Part shown: positions 1-8,084 of the stretch, piece by piece
Layout of the letters: each line of letters opens with the position of its first letter
Numbering within the stretch: the stretch's first letter is position 1
DNA from: Mycobacterium sp. 1554424.7
GTDB taxonomy: Bacteria > Actinomycetota > Actinomycetes > Mycobacteriales > Mycobacteriaceae
DNA: 42,793 nucleotides
Assembly (NCBI RefSeq): GCF_001665295.1
Contig: NZ_LZSE01000119.1
Coordinates: 1-42,793 of the forward strand
Reading direction: 5' to 3'
Translations under genes and position numbers: made by a program
Notes under the pieces: generated by a model
What the model was told of the DNA's origin: nothing
The model's database searches: none
What the model saw: only the letters and a program-made list of their open reading frames with translations

Positions 1-73
1 GGAGGTCAGGGCCGCCACAAACTGCTCGTGAAAGGCAGCCGCCCGCGCGTTCAATGATCCAAATTCCTGGCCA
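1..73. repeat. 73-bp exact direct repeat, copy 1 (copy 2 at 241-313)
   Basis: Bases 1-73 are identical to bases 241-313, with a 240-bp period that keeps the reading frame of the PE gene. The match stops after TTCCTGGCCA. Copy 1 touches the window edge, so its full length is unknown. Either an internal PE-domain duplication or a false join at a contig end in a PE_PGRS gene would explain it. Confidence 0.9.
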
Positions 74-489
74 GGACCGCCCGCCTGCCCCGTGCCCGGC
101 GTCCCGTTGGTGCCATCACCGATCAACACCCGCCCCATCAACAGCTCGGTGGGCGCATTGATTACCCCCAAGACGTCGCGCTCCAGGGTCTGCAAGGGCG
201 AGGCGCTGGCGGCCTCGGTGGCCGCATACATCCCCGCGCCGGAGGTCAGGGCCGCCACAAACTGCTCGTGAAAGGCAGCCGCCCGCGCGTTCAATGATCC
301 AAATTCCTGGCCATAACGGCCGAACAACGCCGCGATCGCCGCCGACACCTCGTCACCCGCAGCGGGCAATACCTGCGTCGTCGTCGCCCCCGCCGCCGCA
401 TTGGCAGCCCTGATCGCCGATCCAATCCCGGTCAAATCCGCCGACGCCGCCGCCAACGCCTCCGGTGCTGTAATCAGAAACGACGACAT
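1..489 (-). CDS. PE-family protein (PE_PGRS type), 3' end beyond window
   Basis: The start codon is at 489, preceded on the minus strand by a GGAAGG ribosome site. The first ~95 residues are a classic PE domain: [19 protein letters not shown], Pro9-Glu10, and a YxxxE ESX secretion signal at Tyr88-Glu92. A linker of PE_PGRS type follows ([20 protein letters not shown], then [12 protein letters not shown]). Instead of glycine repeats, the frame then runs back into a second exact copy of part of the PE domain ([18 protein letters not shown]) up to the window edge. PE proteins are exported by type VII secretion and usually sit on the cell surface. The in-frame re-entry into PE sequence is abnormal and may be an assembly error, so the true C-terminus is unknown. 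Confidence 0.85.
   Translation of the reverse strand, partial: MSSFLITAPEALAAASADLTGIGSAIRAANAAAGATTTQVLPAAGDEVSAAIAALFGRYGQEFGSLNARAAAFHEQFVAALTSGAGMYAATEAASASPLQTLERDVLGVINAPTELLMGRVLIGDGTNGTPGTGQAGGPGQEFGSLNARAAAFHEQFVAALTS
241..313. repeat. 73-bp exact direct repeat, copy 2
   Basis: This is the copy at the normal place in the PE domain; it encodes the [18 protein letters not shown] stretch on the minus strand. It is identical to bases 1-73. Confidence 0.9.
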
Positions 490-701
490 GTCGCACCTTC
501 CGCGGATACCTCAATAAGTGGGACAATACAGCCGTATCGTCAAGGCAACTGATCGTAACAGCGCCCGCTTCAGCGCATACCGTTTCGATGGCAATTCACC
601 GTCGGCATACCAGGAGTTAATAAGCGAGCCGGCCGCCTCGTGCGCGGACCGGCTCCGGCTCCGCCGTCAGGCGTTCGCCACCGCAAACTAATAGGCCACT
701 A

Positions 702-717
702 CCATACGACCGTATGG
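702..717. promoter_or_regulatory. palindromic operator candidate over the TetR start codon
   Basis: CCATACG-AC-CGTATGG is a perfect 7-bp inverted repeat with a 2-bp centre. It includes the ATG at 714-716. A TetR-family gene begins here, so autoregulation is the simplest reading. There is no recognisable ribosome site ahead of this ATG, which fits either a leaderless message or a start further downstream. Confidence 0.6.
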
Positions 718-1421
718 CCACCGTGCGCTCGCGTCGTTCCGCCGCTAGTTCGACGCATGTCTACTCTGAAGTAGTGCTTGGCGAGCAGGCGTTTGGTGAC
801 CCCGAGAACGCGGGCGAGCCGTCACGCGTGGAGCGGATTCGCGACGCCGCGCTGAAGACGTTCGCCGCGCGCGGCACCGAAGCCACTTCGCTGCGCACGA
901 TCGCAGCGGCCGCGGGCGTTTCGCTCGGGCTCGTCCAGCATCACTTCACCACCAAGGCCAACCTCATCCAGGCCGTCGACGAGCATGTCACGACGGTGCT
1001 AACCGCCTCGCTGACCACCACCGCATCGGCGCCGGCGGACGACCCCGTCGCCGACATCGCGGACCGGGTGACCTCCCTGCTCACCGACCACGCCGACGTC
1101 GTCGACTACCTGTGCCGCGCGATCGTCGACGCAACTCCCACGGGAACGCGTGTCTTCGACACCCTGGTCGGGGTGGCCGGCGGTCACTGGGAGCAGCTCC
1201 AGGAACAAGGCCTTGCCAAGCCCGGCCTCGACCCGGTCTGGATGACGCTCAACCCGCTGGTTCTGGTGCTGGGCATGTTCATCCTTCGAAAGGAACTGAA
1301 CCGGCACCTGCCCGAACCCCTCGCCAGCCCAGCCCAAATCGAGCGATGGCGAAACGCCACCGAGCAAATCATCGCCGACGGCCAACTGCAAAGGCCCCCA
1401 GCCGAACCCGCGAACGAGTAG
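714..1421 (+). CDS. TetR/AcrR-family transcriptional regulator
   Basis: This 235-aa protein has an N-terminal extension of ~38 residues and then a TetR helix-turn-helix (VERIRDAALKTFAARG, with recognition helix VSLGLVQHHFTTKANLI at roughly residues 72-88). The C-terminal ligand domain is poorly conserved, so the inducer cannot be read. The start is uncertain: ATG 714 lies in a palindrome and has no ribosome site, while in-frame GTG codons at 774 and 828 would give a regulator of more usual length. A second palindrome at 761-774 is coding with the first start but promoter with the later ones. It is divergent from the PE gene and convergent with the aldehyde dehydrogenase, separated by a long hairpin. 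I recognise no M. tuberculosis counterpart at this position. Confidence 0.85.
   Translation: MATVRSRRSAASSTHVYSEVVLGEQAFGDPENAGEPSRVERIRDAALKTFAARGTEATSLRTIAAAAGVSLGLVQHHFTTKANLIQAVDEHVTTVLTASLTTTASAPADDPVADIADRVTSLLTDHADVVDYLCRAIVDATPTGTRVFDTLVGVAGGHWEQLQEQGLAKPGLDPVWMTLNPLVLVLGMFILRKELNRHLPEPLASPAQIERWRNATEQIIADGQLQRPPAEPANE
761..774. promoter_or_regulatory. palindrome CTAC-N6-GTAG in the 5' part of the TetR gene
   Basis: CTACTCTGAAGTAG is a perfect 5-bp inverted repeat around CTGA. Its 12-base core TACTCTGAAGTA also occurs, on the opposite strand, in the fabG4/fadA2 operator at 36433-36448. It abuts the alternative GTG start at 774. Confidence 0.4.
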
Positions 1422-1426
1422 CCAAC

Positions 1427-1486
1427 GCCGAACGTGAAATCACGGCGAAAAAACGGCGGAATTCTCGCCGTGAGTTCACGCTCGGC
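1427..1486. terminator. long hairpin between convergent TetR and aldehyde dehydrogenase genes
   Basis: The arms at 1427-1448 and 1465-1486 pair over 22 positions with two mismatches, around a 16-base loop. The loop contains a run of six A on the plus strand, but there is no T tract after the stem. It fills the 74-bp gap between two stop codons and so could end transcription from both sides. Confidence 0.65.
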
Positions 1487-1495
1487 GCAAGGGTT

Positions 1496-2968
1496 TTAGG
1501 CGTCGACGGTGTAACCCATCGGCATCAGCACGCTCTTCTGTTGGGTGAAGTGCTCGACGCCCTCCGGGCCGTTCTCGCGGCCGATGCCGGAGTTCTTGTA
1601 GCCGCCGAACGGGCAGCACGGATCGAACGCGTACCAGTTGATCGCGTAGGTGCCGGTGCGGATCTTCTCCGAGATCTCGATGCCGCGGGGCACGTTGGTG
1701 GTCCACACGCTGCCGGCCAGTCCGTACTCCGAGTCGTTGGCGATCTTGATCGCGTCCTCTTCGGTGTCGTAGGGGATGATGCTGAGCACCGGCCCGAAGA
1801 TTTCCTCCTGCGCGATCGTCATCTTGTTGTCGACGTCGGCGAAAACCGTTGGCTGCACGAAGAATCCGTTGTCCAGGCCCTCGGGGCGTCCGCCGCCGCA
1901 CACCAGCCGGGCGCCCTCCTCGATGCCCTTGGCGATGTAGCCCTCGACCCGGGCGCGCTGCTTCTCCGAGATCAGCGACCCGATCTGGGCGCCCGCGTCC
2001 GACGGCGGACCGACCGGCAGCGCCTGCACGAAAGCGCTTACCGCGTCTACGATTTCGTCATACCGCGACCGCGGAGCCAGGATTCGCGTCTGGCCCACGC
2101 AGGCCTGCCCGGTGTTCATGATCCCGGAGAACACCATCATCGGGACCGCGGACGCCAGGTCGACGTCCTCGAGGACGATGGCCGCCGACTTGCCGCCGAG
2201 CTCCAGCGTGCACGGCTTCAGCATCTCCGCGGCGCGCCGGCCGATCTCCTTGCCGACGCCGGAACTGCCGGTGAAGGTGAACAGGTCGACGTCCCGGTTG
2301 GACGTCAGCGCCTGCCCGGTCTCTATCCCGCCGGGCACCACGGACAGCACGCTCTCGGGCAGGCCGGCGTCGGCGAACACCTGCGCCAAAGCGTTTGCGG
2401 TCAAAGGCGTTTCGGCGGCCGGCTTGAGCACCACCGTGCAGCCGGCCAGCAGCGCGGGACCCAGCTTGTTGACCGCCAGGAACAGCGGCACGTTCCACGC
2501 CACGATCGCGCCCACCACGCCGATGGGCTCGCGGTGCACGATCGTCTGCCCGTACGAGCCGTTGCGGATCTCCCGCCACTTGACCTGGTCGACGGCGGGG
2601 CCGGCGAAGAATTGCATCGCGCCCATCGACCCCATCCAGTGCATCGTCTCGATGGTCATCGGCGGCTGACCCGTCTCGTCGGCGAGCAGCTTGGCGAACT
2701 GGTCCTTGCGCTCTTCGAGCAGCTGCAGCGCCTTGGCGATGACGGCCGCGCGCTCCTTCGGCGGCGTCGTCGGCCAGGGGCCGCTGTCGAAGGCGGCGCG
2801 TGCTGCGGCGACCGCCGCGTCGACGTCGGCCGACGTGGCGAGCGGCACCTTCCCGACGTACTCGCCGGTGGCCGGACAGTGCACCTCGATTACTTCGGAG
2901 CTCGACGGCTCCGTCCACTTGCCGCCGATGAAAAGTTTGTCGTATTCGGTCTTAGCGTCGTCGCTCAT
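1496..2968 (-). CDS. NAD(P)-dependent aldehyde dehydrogenase (Rv0223c-like)
   Basis: This 490-aa protein has the usual length for the aldehyde dehydrogenase superfamily, which oxidises an aldehyde to the acid with NAD(P)+. Visible landmarks: the WNVP nucleotide-site segment (Asn159), VLKPAAETP (Lys182), general-base Glu256 in ELGGKS, the catalytic cysteine Cys290 in TGQACVGQTRI, and the C-terminal PFGGYKNSGIGRENG. I chose the ATG at 2968 (MSDDAKTEYDKLFIGGKW), where homology begins, over the ORF-opening ATG at 3007. The methyltransferase gene lies 45 bp upstream on the same strand, the pairing known for Rv0224c-Rv0223c. The physiological substrate cannot be told from sequence. Confidence 0.93.
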   Translation of the reverse strand: MSDDAKTEYDKLFIGGKWTEPSSSEVIEVHCPATGEYVGKVPLATSADVDAAVAAARAAFDSGPWPTTPPKERAAVIAKALQLLEERKDQFAKLLADETGQPPMTIETMHWMGSMGAMQFFAGPAVDQVKWREIRNGSYGQTIVHREPIGVVGAIVAWNVPLFLAVNKLGPALLAGCTVVLKPAAETPLTANALAQVFADAGLPESVLSVVPGGIETGQALTSNRDVDLFTFTGSSGVGKEIGRRAAEMLKPCTLELGGKSAAIVLEDVDLASAVPMMVFSGIMNTGQACVGQTRILAPRSRYDEIVDAVSAFVQALPVGPPSDAGAQIGSLISEKQRARVEGYIAKGIEEGARLVCGGGRPEGLDNGFFVQPTVFADVDNKMTIAQEEIFGPVLSIIPYDTEEDAIKIANDSEYGLAGSVWTTNVPRGIEISEKIRTGTYAINWYAFDPCCPFGGYKNSGIGRENGPEGVEHFTQQKSVLMPMGYTVDA

Positions 2969-3013
2969 GGCCGCCACCCTACCCAAGCCGACGCAAAACG
3001 AGAACATGTTTCA

Positions 3014-3781
3014 TTAGTGGGGTCTCAGCACCAGCACGAGATTGCTCACGAGGAACTCGCGCAGCACCGGCACCGACGTCAGCCGCCACGCCCATCGCGG
3101 GTGGTAGCGCGGAAATGCGGCCACCGCGGCGCCGGTGCTGGCGGCCCAGCTCAGCCCGTCGGCGGCGGACACCGCGAACAACGACGACCCGTAGTTGTTT
3201 TTGGCCGGCTGGCCGTGTTTGCGTTCGTAGCGCTCGGCGGCCCGGGCGCCGCCGAGGTAGTGCCACAGGCCCGTCTCGTGGCCGCCGAACGGGCCCAGCC
3301 AGACGGTGTAGGACAGCACGGCCAGCCCGCCCGGCCTGGTCACCCGCAGCATCTCGGCGCCGAGCTGCCAGGGCCGCGGCACGTGCTCGGCGACGTTGGA
3401 GGACAGGCAGATGTCCACGGATTCGTCGGCGAAGGGCAGCGCCATGCCCGACGCCCGGACGAGGGAGCCGGGCCCGAGTGCCAAAGCCGGTCCGGCCGCG
3501 TGCATCTCGCGAGGGTCCGGTTCCACGCCGATGTAGCGGATGCCGGCGTCGGCGAACGCCGCCGCGAAGTATCCCGGGCCGCCGCCGACGTCGAGCAGCG
3601 TCCGGCCGACGGGATCATCGCCATGGGCCCCGCGCCACAGGTCGGTGATCATCGCCGCGGTATCGGCCGCCAGGGCGCGATAGAACCGGGCCGGGTCGGA
3701 CCGCTCGTGGCGGAACTCCGACAGCAGGCGCAGCGACCGGCGCAGCTTGGCTCGCCGTGCGAAGAGGTCGGTGACGGCCAC
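3014..3781 (-). CDS. SAM-dependent class I methyltransferase (Rv0224c-like)
   Basis: This 255-aa protein has a Rossmann methyltransferase core. Motif I is TLLDVGGGPGYFAAAF (about residues 61-76), the acidic residue after strand 2 is in YIGVEPDP, and the motif near SVDICLSSNVAEHV matches the Methyltransf_11 pattern. No signal peptide or membrane helix is visible. It heads the envelope cluster and is the Rv0224c counterpart. As I recall, the corynebacterial relative (MtrP) is needed for efficient transport of trehalose mycolates, and the presence here of acyltransferase, DUF3068 and glycosyltransferase genes fits that. The methyl acceptor is unknown. It is probably cotranscribed with the downstream aldehyde dehydrogenase. 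Confidence 0.9.
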   Translation of the reverse strand: MAVTDLFARRAKLRRSLRLLSEFRHERSDPARFYRALAADTAAMITDLWRGAHGDDPVGRTLLDVGGGPGYFAAAFADAGIRYIGVEPDPREMHAAGPALALGPGSLVRASGMALPFADESVDICLSSNVAEHVPRPWQLGAEMLRVTRPGGLAVLSYTVWLGPFGGHETGLWHYLGGARAAERYERKHGQPAKNNYGSSLFAVSAADGLSWAASTGAAVAAFPRYHPRWAWRLTSVPVLREFLVSNLVLVLRPH

Positions 3782-3806
3782 CGGCCAACCCTACGGCCGG
3801 GGTCGG

Positions 3807-4997
3807 CTAGACCTGCTGGTCGTGCCGTTGCAGATACGGGGCCAGGCCGAATTTCTCCACGAGCAGGAGAAAGTCCCCTCCCGACACCGAAAACTCGGGG
3901 GGTTCGTTCACGCGCTGCCGCACGTCGCGCGGCCAGGAAAAGCGCATGTCCAGGCCCCCGATGGTGTCGCGGCATCCGATGGTCAGGGGCGGCGGCCCAC
4001 CGGGCATGGCGAGGACCAGGACGGGCGTCGTCGACAGCGACGAGGCCATGCTTCGCTCGAACATCCGGCCCACCATCTGGTCCGCCGATCCGAACCCGAA
4101 CATGCCGTACCGGAATTGGTAGGTCTCCGGGGTCGCGGTCATCTGCGCCACCTGCGCCGAGGCGAGCAACGCGTTGGTGTTCGGATCGACGACCCGGATC
4201 GCGTCCGCGTCCACGTCGATGGCCAGGCGAGGCTGGTTGGCCGATTGCAGGACCTGTTGTCTTCGCCGCACCGCGAACGGCCCCATCTGCTGGATCGCCA
4301 GGGGACTGGGGAACAGCAGGCAACGAACCGGTCCCGCGGGTGCGGGTGCGCCCCCCGCGGCCGGATCAGCCTGGCGCCCGGAGATGGCGAGAATCTCGCC
4401 GAACTCCGGGGCCGACACCCAGGCGTCGATGTCCAGCGGCAGGCCGTAGCCGGCGTCGGGCGCCTCGAGCCGCGTTCCGGCGGCGACGCGATAATCGCGC
4501 CCGCCGAGGATGAAACGGCGTCCCCCGCAATGCAGATGCAGCGTCGTGCCCATCGTCATGCCGCCGGATATCCCCCACGCGCCCAGCTGCGCGTCGCCGA
4601 ACGGATAAACGTCGCCCGGCCGCTTGCTGACGGTCAGGGCATCGCGCGTGACGTCGAGGAGGATCTTCCCGTGGCCGGACCGCTGCGACCACCAATACCA
4701 GCCGCCGACACCGCCGATGAGGAGGGCCACAAAGCCATAACGGACGACGATGTCCATGAGCCGCGCGAGATCTCGTGATCCGCCGGGCCCCCGCATGGCC
4801 CACATCTGCACGCCCATGTACAGCGCGCCGATAACGGCGGTAAAAGCCAGGATCCCGACCACCATGATCAGGTAGGATTTGCCGGGGCTCTTTTGCCACG
4901 CGGGCGTCGTGATCGACGCCATCTTCGACCCCCAAAAGGGGGGATTCGCAACAAACCTGCGCGTCGCAGCCCCCGACTCGTTGCTGATGCTCATCAT
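3807..4997 (-). CDS. uncharacterised mycobacterial protein with two membrane helices
   Basis: I do not recognise a function. With the tandem ATG start at 4997/4994 (preceded by AGGTGGGATCG) the protein has 396 aa; the ORF could open earlier at 5069. Two hydrophobic segments at about residues 42-68 (YLIMVVGILAFTAVIGALY) and 84-104 (YGFVALLIGGVGGWYWW) anchor it, and ~290 residues follow, likely cytosolic, rich in beta-type sequence (GKILLDVTRDALTVSKRP, then FPFGD-type turns). The region QMTATPETYQFRYGMFG resembles a PH-like or DUF-type mycobacterial domain, but I cannot name it. The stop lies 25 bp from the methyltransferase start on the same strand, so the three genes to 1496 may form one operon. 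I do not recall it in the M. tuberculosis version of this cluster. Confidence 0.8.
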   Translation of the reverse strand: MMSISNESGAATRRFVANPPFWGSKMASITTPAWQKSPGKSYLIMVVGILAFTAVIGALYMGVQMWAMRGPGGSRDLARLMDIVVRYGFVALLIGGVGGWYWWSQRSGHGKILLDVTRDALTVSKRPGDVYPFGDAQLGAWGISGGMTMGTTLHLHCGGRRFILGGRDYRVAAGTRLEAPDAGYGLPLDIDAWVSAPEFGEILAISGRQADPAAGGAPAPAGPVRCLLFPSPLAIQQMGPFAVRRRQQVLQSANQPRLAIDVDADAIRVVDPNTNALLASAQVAQMTATPETYQFRYGMFGFGSADQMVGRMFERSMASSLSTTPVLVLAMPGGPPPLTIGCRDTIGGLDMRFSWPRDVRQRVNEPPEFSVSGGDFLLLVEKFGLAPYLQRHDQQV

Positions 4998-5070
4998 GAA
5001 ACGATCCCACCTGCGGATCCGACTGCAAAGCGGGAATTTTGCTGGGGCGCCGGTGTCGCGGAGGGGCAAA

Positions 5071-5138
5071 GTGCCCGCCTCAGAGCATCAATGTGCGACC
5101 GCCGGGCCTCCTTCCCCCAGTCGCTGTGAGGCGGGCAC
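5071..5138. repeat. 12-bp perfect inverted repeat with 44-base loop in a divergent intergenic region
   Basis: GTGCCCGCCTCA at 5071-5082 is matched exactly by its reverse complement at 5127-5138. It sits between the starts of the two-helix protein (4997, minus) and the glycosyltransferase (5223, plus). It could be paired protein-binding sites or a looped RNA structure; there is no T tract. Confidence 0.55.
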
Positions 5139-5208
5139 AACGAGTGCTCCTGCCGCCAGAGGCCAGTGTGGCGGATGTGACCGGAATCGGCGCAGCGGCG
5201 GGCCACGC

Positions 5209-5214
5209 TACGCT
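5209..5214 (+). promoter_or_regulatory. candidate -10 element for a leaderless glycosyltransferase mRNA
   Basis: TACGCT fits the mycobacterial TANNNT -10 pattern and ends 8 bases before the ATG at 5223. That spacing would place transcription start at or beside the start codon. No Shine-Dalgarno sequence precedes this ATG, which supports a leaderless message. Confidence 0.4.
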
Positions 5215-5222
5215 GACCAGTA

Positions 5223-6377
5223 ATGTCTGCTCTCCGTTCCGTCCTGCTGCTGTGCTGGCGCGACACCGGGCACCCGCAGGGCGGCGGCAGCGAAGCCTAC
5301 TTGCAGCGCGTCGGCGCGCAGCTGGCCGCGTCCGGGGTCGCCGTCACGCTGCGCACCGCTCGCTACCCCGGAGCGCCAAGGCGCGAGACGGTCGACGGGG
5401 TGCGCATCGACCGCGCCGGCGGCCGATATTCGGTGTACGTGTGGGCGCTGCTGGCCATGGCCGCTGCGCGCATCGGTCTCGGGCCGCTGCGGCGCGTGCG
5501 CCCCGACGCGGTCGTCGACACCCAGAACGGCCTGCCGTTCCTCGCCCGGCTGGTGTACGGGCGGCGGGTGGTGGTGCTGGTCCATCACTGCCACCGCGAG
5601 CAGTGGCCGGTGGCCGGGCCGGTGCTCGGCCGGATCGGCTGGTTCGTCGAGTCGAAGCTGTCGCCCCTGCTGAACCGGCGCAATCAGTACGTGACGGTGT
5701 CGCTGCCGTCGGCCCGCGACCTGGTCGCGCTCGGCGTGCACAACGAACAGATCGCGGTGGTGCGCAACGGCCTCGACGAGGCGCCGGCGCAATCGTTGTC
5801 CGGCCCGCGCTCGGCCGCACCGAGGGTGGTCGTGCTGTCACGGCTGGTGCCGCACAAGCGGATCGAAGACGCGCTCGAAGCGGTCGCGGCGCTGCGACCC
5901 CGAATACCGGGGCTGCACCTCGACATCGTCGGCGACGGCTGGTGGCGCCAGCGGCTCGTCGAGCATGTCCAGCGCGTGGGCATGGCCGACGCGGTGACCT
6001 TCCACGGCCACGTCGATGACGTGACCAAACACCATGTCCTGCAAAGCTCCTGGGTGCACGTGCTGCCGTCCCGCAAGGAGGGGTGGGGCCTGGCCGTCGT
6101 CGAGGCGGCCCAACATGCGGTGCCCACCATCGGCTACCGCTCCTCGGGTGGGCTGTCCGACTCGATCGTCGACGGGGTGACCGGGCTCTTGGTGGACGGC
6201 CGCGACGAGCTGGTGGACCGCCTCGAACGGCTGCTCTGCGACCCCGTGCTGCGCGACCAGCTCGGCGCCAAGGCACAGGCGCGCAGCGGCGAGTTCTCCT
6301 GGGCGCAAAGCGCCGACGCGATGGCCGGCGTGCTCCAAGCCGTCCAGGCGGGCGAATTCGTCAGCGGCGTCGTCTGA
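5223..6377 (+). CDS. GT4-family glycosyltransferase (Rv0225-like)
   Basis: This 384-aa protein has the GT-B fold of family GT4. N-terminal acceptor side: WRDTGHPQGGGSEAYLQRVG, with the glycine-rich loop. C-terminal donor side: VVLSRLVPHKRIEDALEA, then the E-x7-E nucleotide-sugar motif in SRKEGWGLAVVEAA (about residues 283-296) and GGLSDSIVDGVTGLLVD. It acts on the cytoplasmic face; donor and acceptor sugars cannot be read. Its 3' end overlaps the stop of the facing Rv0226c-like gene by 17 bp. It belongs to the conserved Corynebacteriales cluster for envelope mycolate handling, and most of its neighbours are membrane proteins. Confidence 0.93.
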   Translation: MSALRSVLLLCWRDTGHPQGGGSEAYLQRVGAQLAASGVAVTLRTARYPGAPRRETVDGVRIDRAGGRYSVYVWALLAMAAARIGLGPLRRVRPDAVVDTQNGLPFLARLVYGRRVVVLVHHCHREQWPVAGPVLGRIGWFVESKLSPLLNRRNQYVTVSLPSARDLVALGVHNEQIAVVRNGLDEAPAQSLSGPRSAAPRVVVLSRLVPHKRIEDALEAVAALRPRIPGLHLDIVGDGWWRQRLVEHVQRVGMADAVTFHGHVDDVTKHHVLQSSWVHVLPSRKEGWGLAVVEAAQHAVPTIGYRSSGGLSDSIVDGVTGLLVDGRDELVDRLERLLCDPVLRDQLGAKAQARSGEFSWAQSADAMAGVLQAVQAGEFVSGVV

Positions 6378-8052
6378 GCCGACAAAGCGCCATCCCGGCG
6401 GCGCCCGCGATCAGCATCGCCAGCCACGCCACGTGCGCGACCAGCGTCGCGGTGCGCCGCGCGGCGGGGATACCGGCGGTGTCGCCGCCGATCCGATACA
6501 AGGCGAACTGGTCGTCGCGGTAGACCGGCGTCAGCGCGCCCAGGGTGCGCGACGCCGCGCCCATGTCGCCGGCGCTGTCCGATTCGACGACCAGCCACCC
6601 GATGCCTGCCGGCGCCAACGCGCCCGGATCGGGTCCCGAAAGCAGCAGGTCCTGCACGGCCCGGGCGTGATCGCCCTCCCCGTGGATGACGACCCCCGAG
6701 ATCGCCAGGTCGCCGGTGGACAGGACGTCGGCGCGCAGCCAGCGGGGCAGCGGATCCAGCACCGGCGCCGGCCCGGACCACGAGAAGCGCCGCATGGTCC
6801 CGGCGGGCAGCACCGCCACCGTCCGGGGATCCCGATTGATCGCCGCCGCCACCGCGGCCCACCCCGGCGGGTAGCGCACCGGCAGGACCCTGCCCCACGC
6901 ACCCCACGCGAGGTCGGGCAGCGCCAGGATCAGCGCGAGGCAGCAGACCAGCGCCGCCACCGGCGGCCGCAACCACCGCCGCAGCGTCACCATGGTGCCC
7001 GCGCCGGCCAGCGCGTATCCCGGCACCGCCAGCGCCACCCACTTCTGCCCGTCGCGCAGCACACCGAACGCGGGTGCGGCGTCCACCAGCGCGCGCAGGG
7101 CGTGCAGGCCCGGGCCCGTCGCCAACGCCGCCGGCACGACGACGGCCACCGCCGCCAACGCCAGCAGCGGAACCACCGAGCGCCGACGGGCCGCCACCGG
7201 CAACCCGGCCGCCACCACCGCCAGCAGCACGACGGCCGAGGACAGCGCGAAAAGCGTTGTCCGCGAACCGGGTACGGCCTCGTCGTTCCAGATGCCGCCG
7301 AGGCTGGCCAGGCTGGCGAGCGTGCCCAGGCCGGGCTCGGCCCGCGGCGCGAACGCGTTCACCCCGAGCGCGTTCGCCGCGGCGTGCGCCTTCAACGGCG
7401 CGCCCAGCGCCGCCGCGGTCAGCCAGGGCGTCGCCGCCACCAGCGCGACCCCGGCCGCCGCCGCCGCGCACACCCAGCGCGGGCGACCCGTGCCGGGGAC
7501 TGCCACGCAGACCAGCGCCACCGCCGCGGCCAGCAGCAGGCCCGTCGGGGTCAGCCCGGCCAGCGCCACCCAGAACACCAGGCCGAACCAGGCCGACCAC
7601 CCGGCATCCGCCGCCATCCGCAACCGCAGCATCGCCGTCGCCACCCAGGGCAGGCAGCCGTACGCGACCAGCAGGCTCCAGTGGCCCTGCAAAAGGCGTT
7701 CGGCCACATAGGGATTCCAGATCGCCAGCGTGCTGGCGACGAACTCGCCCGGCGTCCCGGCATCGGGCAGCGCGGTCGCCATCAGCCGCGCCGCGCCCCA
7801 CCCCGCCAGCCACAGGCCGGCCACCAGCAGCGCCTTCACCACCACGCCGCCGTCGATCAGGTGCGAGGCCAGCGCCACGGCGAAATCTTGGGGCGTCGCC
7901 CGCGGCGCCGACGTCAACCCAAGGGCGGCGTCGGACAGATAGGACCGCGGGGTGGACACCGCGTCGCGCAACAGCAGGTACCCGGGCGCCAGCAGAGGTC
8001 CGACCACCAGGAGCGCCAGCAACAGCGCGTACCCCGGCCGGGTCCAGCGCAC
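6361..8052 (-). CDS. polytopic membrane protein (Rv0226c-like)
   Basis: This 563-aa protein is close to the ~576 aa I recall for Rv0226c. It has many hydrophobic segments, beginning with YALLLALLVVGPLLAPGYLL at residues 8-27, and ends with a helix followed by a basic tail (CRLRRRR). A soluble extracytoplasmic part near the C-terminus (from about residue 390) precedes the last helix. The overall plan, many helices and then a soluble domain, resembles GT-C-type membrane glycosyltransferases, but I see no diagnostic catalytic motif. The GTG start at 8052 is supported by GGAGG nine bases upstream. It follows the DUF3068 gene by 32 bp on the same strand, so the two are probably cotranscribed. Confidence 0.88.
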   Translation of the reverse strand: MRWTRPGYALLLALLVVGPLLAPGYLLLRDAVSTPRSYLSDAALGLTSAPRATPQDFAVALASHLIDGGVVVKALLVAGLWLAGWGAARLMATALPDAGTPGEFVASTLAIWNPYVAERLLQGHWSLLVAYGCLPWVATAMLRLRMAADAGWSAWFGLVFWVALAGLTPTGLLLAAAVALVCVAVPGTGRPRWVCAAAAAGVALVAATPWLTAAALGAPLKAHAAANALGVNAFAPRAEPGLGTLASLASLGGIWNDEAVPGSRTTLFALSSAVVLLAVVAAGLPVAARRRSVVPLLALAAVAVVVPAALATGPGLHALRALVDAAPAFGVLRDGQKWVALAVPGYALAGAGTMVTLRRWLRPPVAALVCCLALILALPDLAWGAWGRVLPVRYPPGWAAVAAAINRDPRTVAVLPAGTMRRFSWSGPAPVLDPLPRWLRADVLSTGDLAISGVVIHGEGDHARAVQDLLLSGPDPGALAPAGIGWLVVESDSAGDMGAASRTLGALTPVYRDDQFALYRIGGDTAGIPAARRTATLVAHVAWLAMLIAGAAGMALCRLRRRR

Positions 8053-8060
8053 GGTGAGCG

Positions 8061-8084
8061 CCTCCAGGGAAGCCTCCAGGGAAG
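8061..8084. repeat. 12-bp tandem duplication carrying two ribosome-site copies
   Basis: CCTCCAGGGAAG occurs twice in direct succession between the stop of the DUF3068 gene and the start of the Rv0226c-like gene. On the minus strand each copy carries GGAGG, so the downstream gene has two Shine-Dalgarno copies, the nearer one at working distance from the GTG at 8052. Confidence 0.75.

Noticed and set aside
1112-4513. 1133-aa plus-strand open frame
   Set aside because: It is a shadow of the TetR, aldehyde dehydrogenase, methyltransferase and two-helix protein genes. The sequence is Arg/Gly/His-rich with no family motif, as expected for antisense reading of GC-rich genes.
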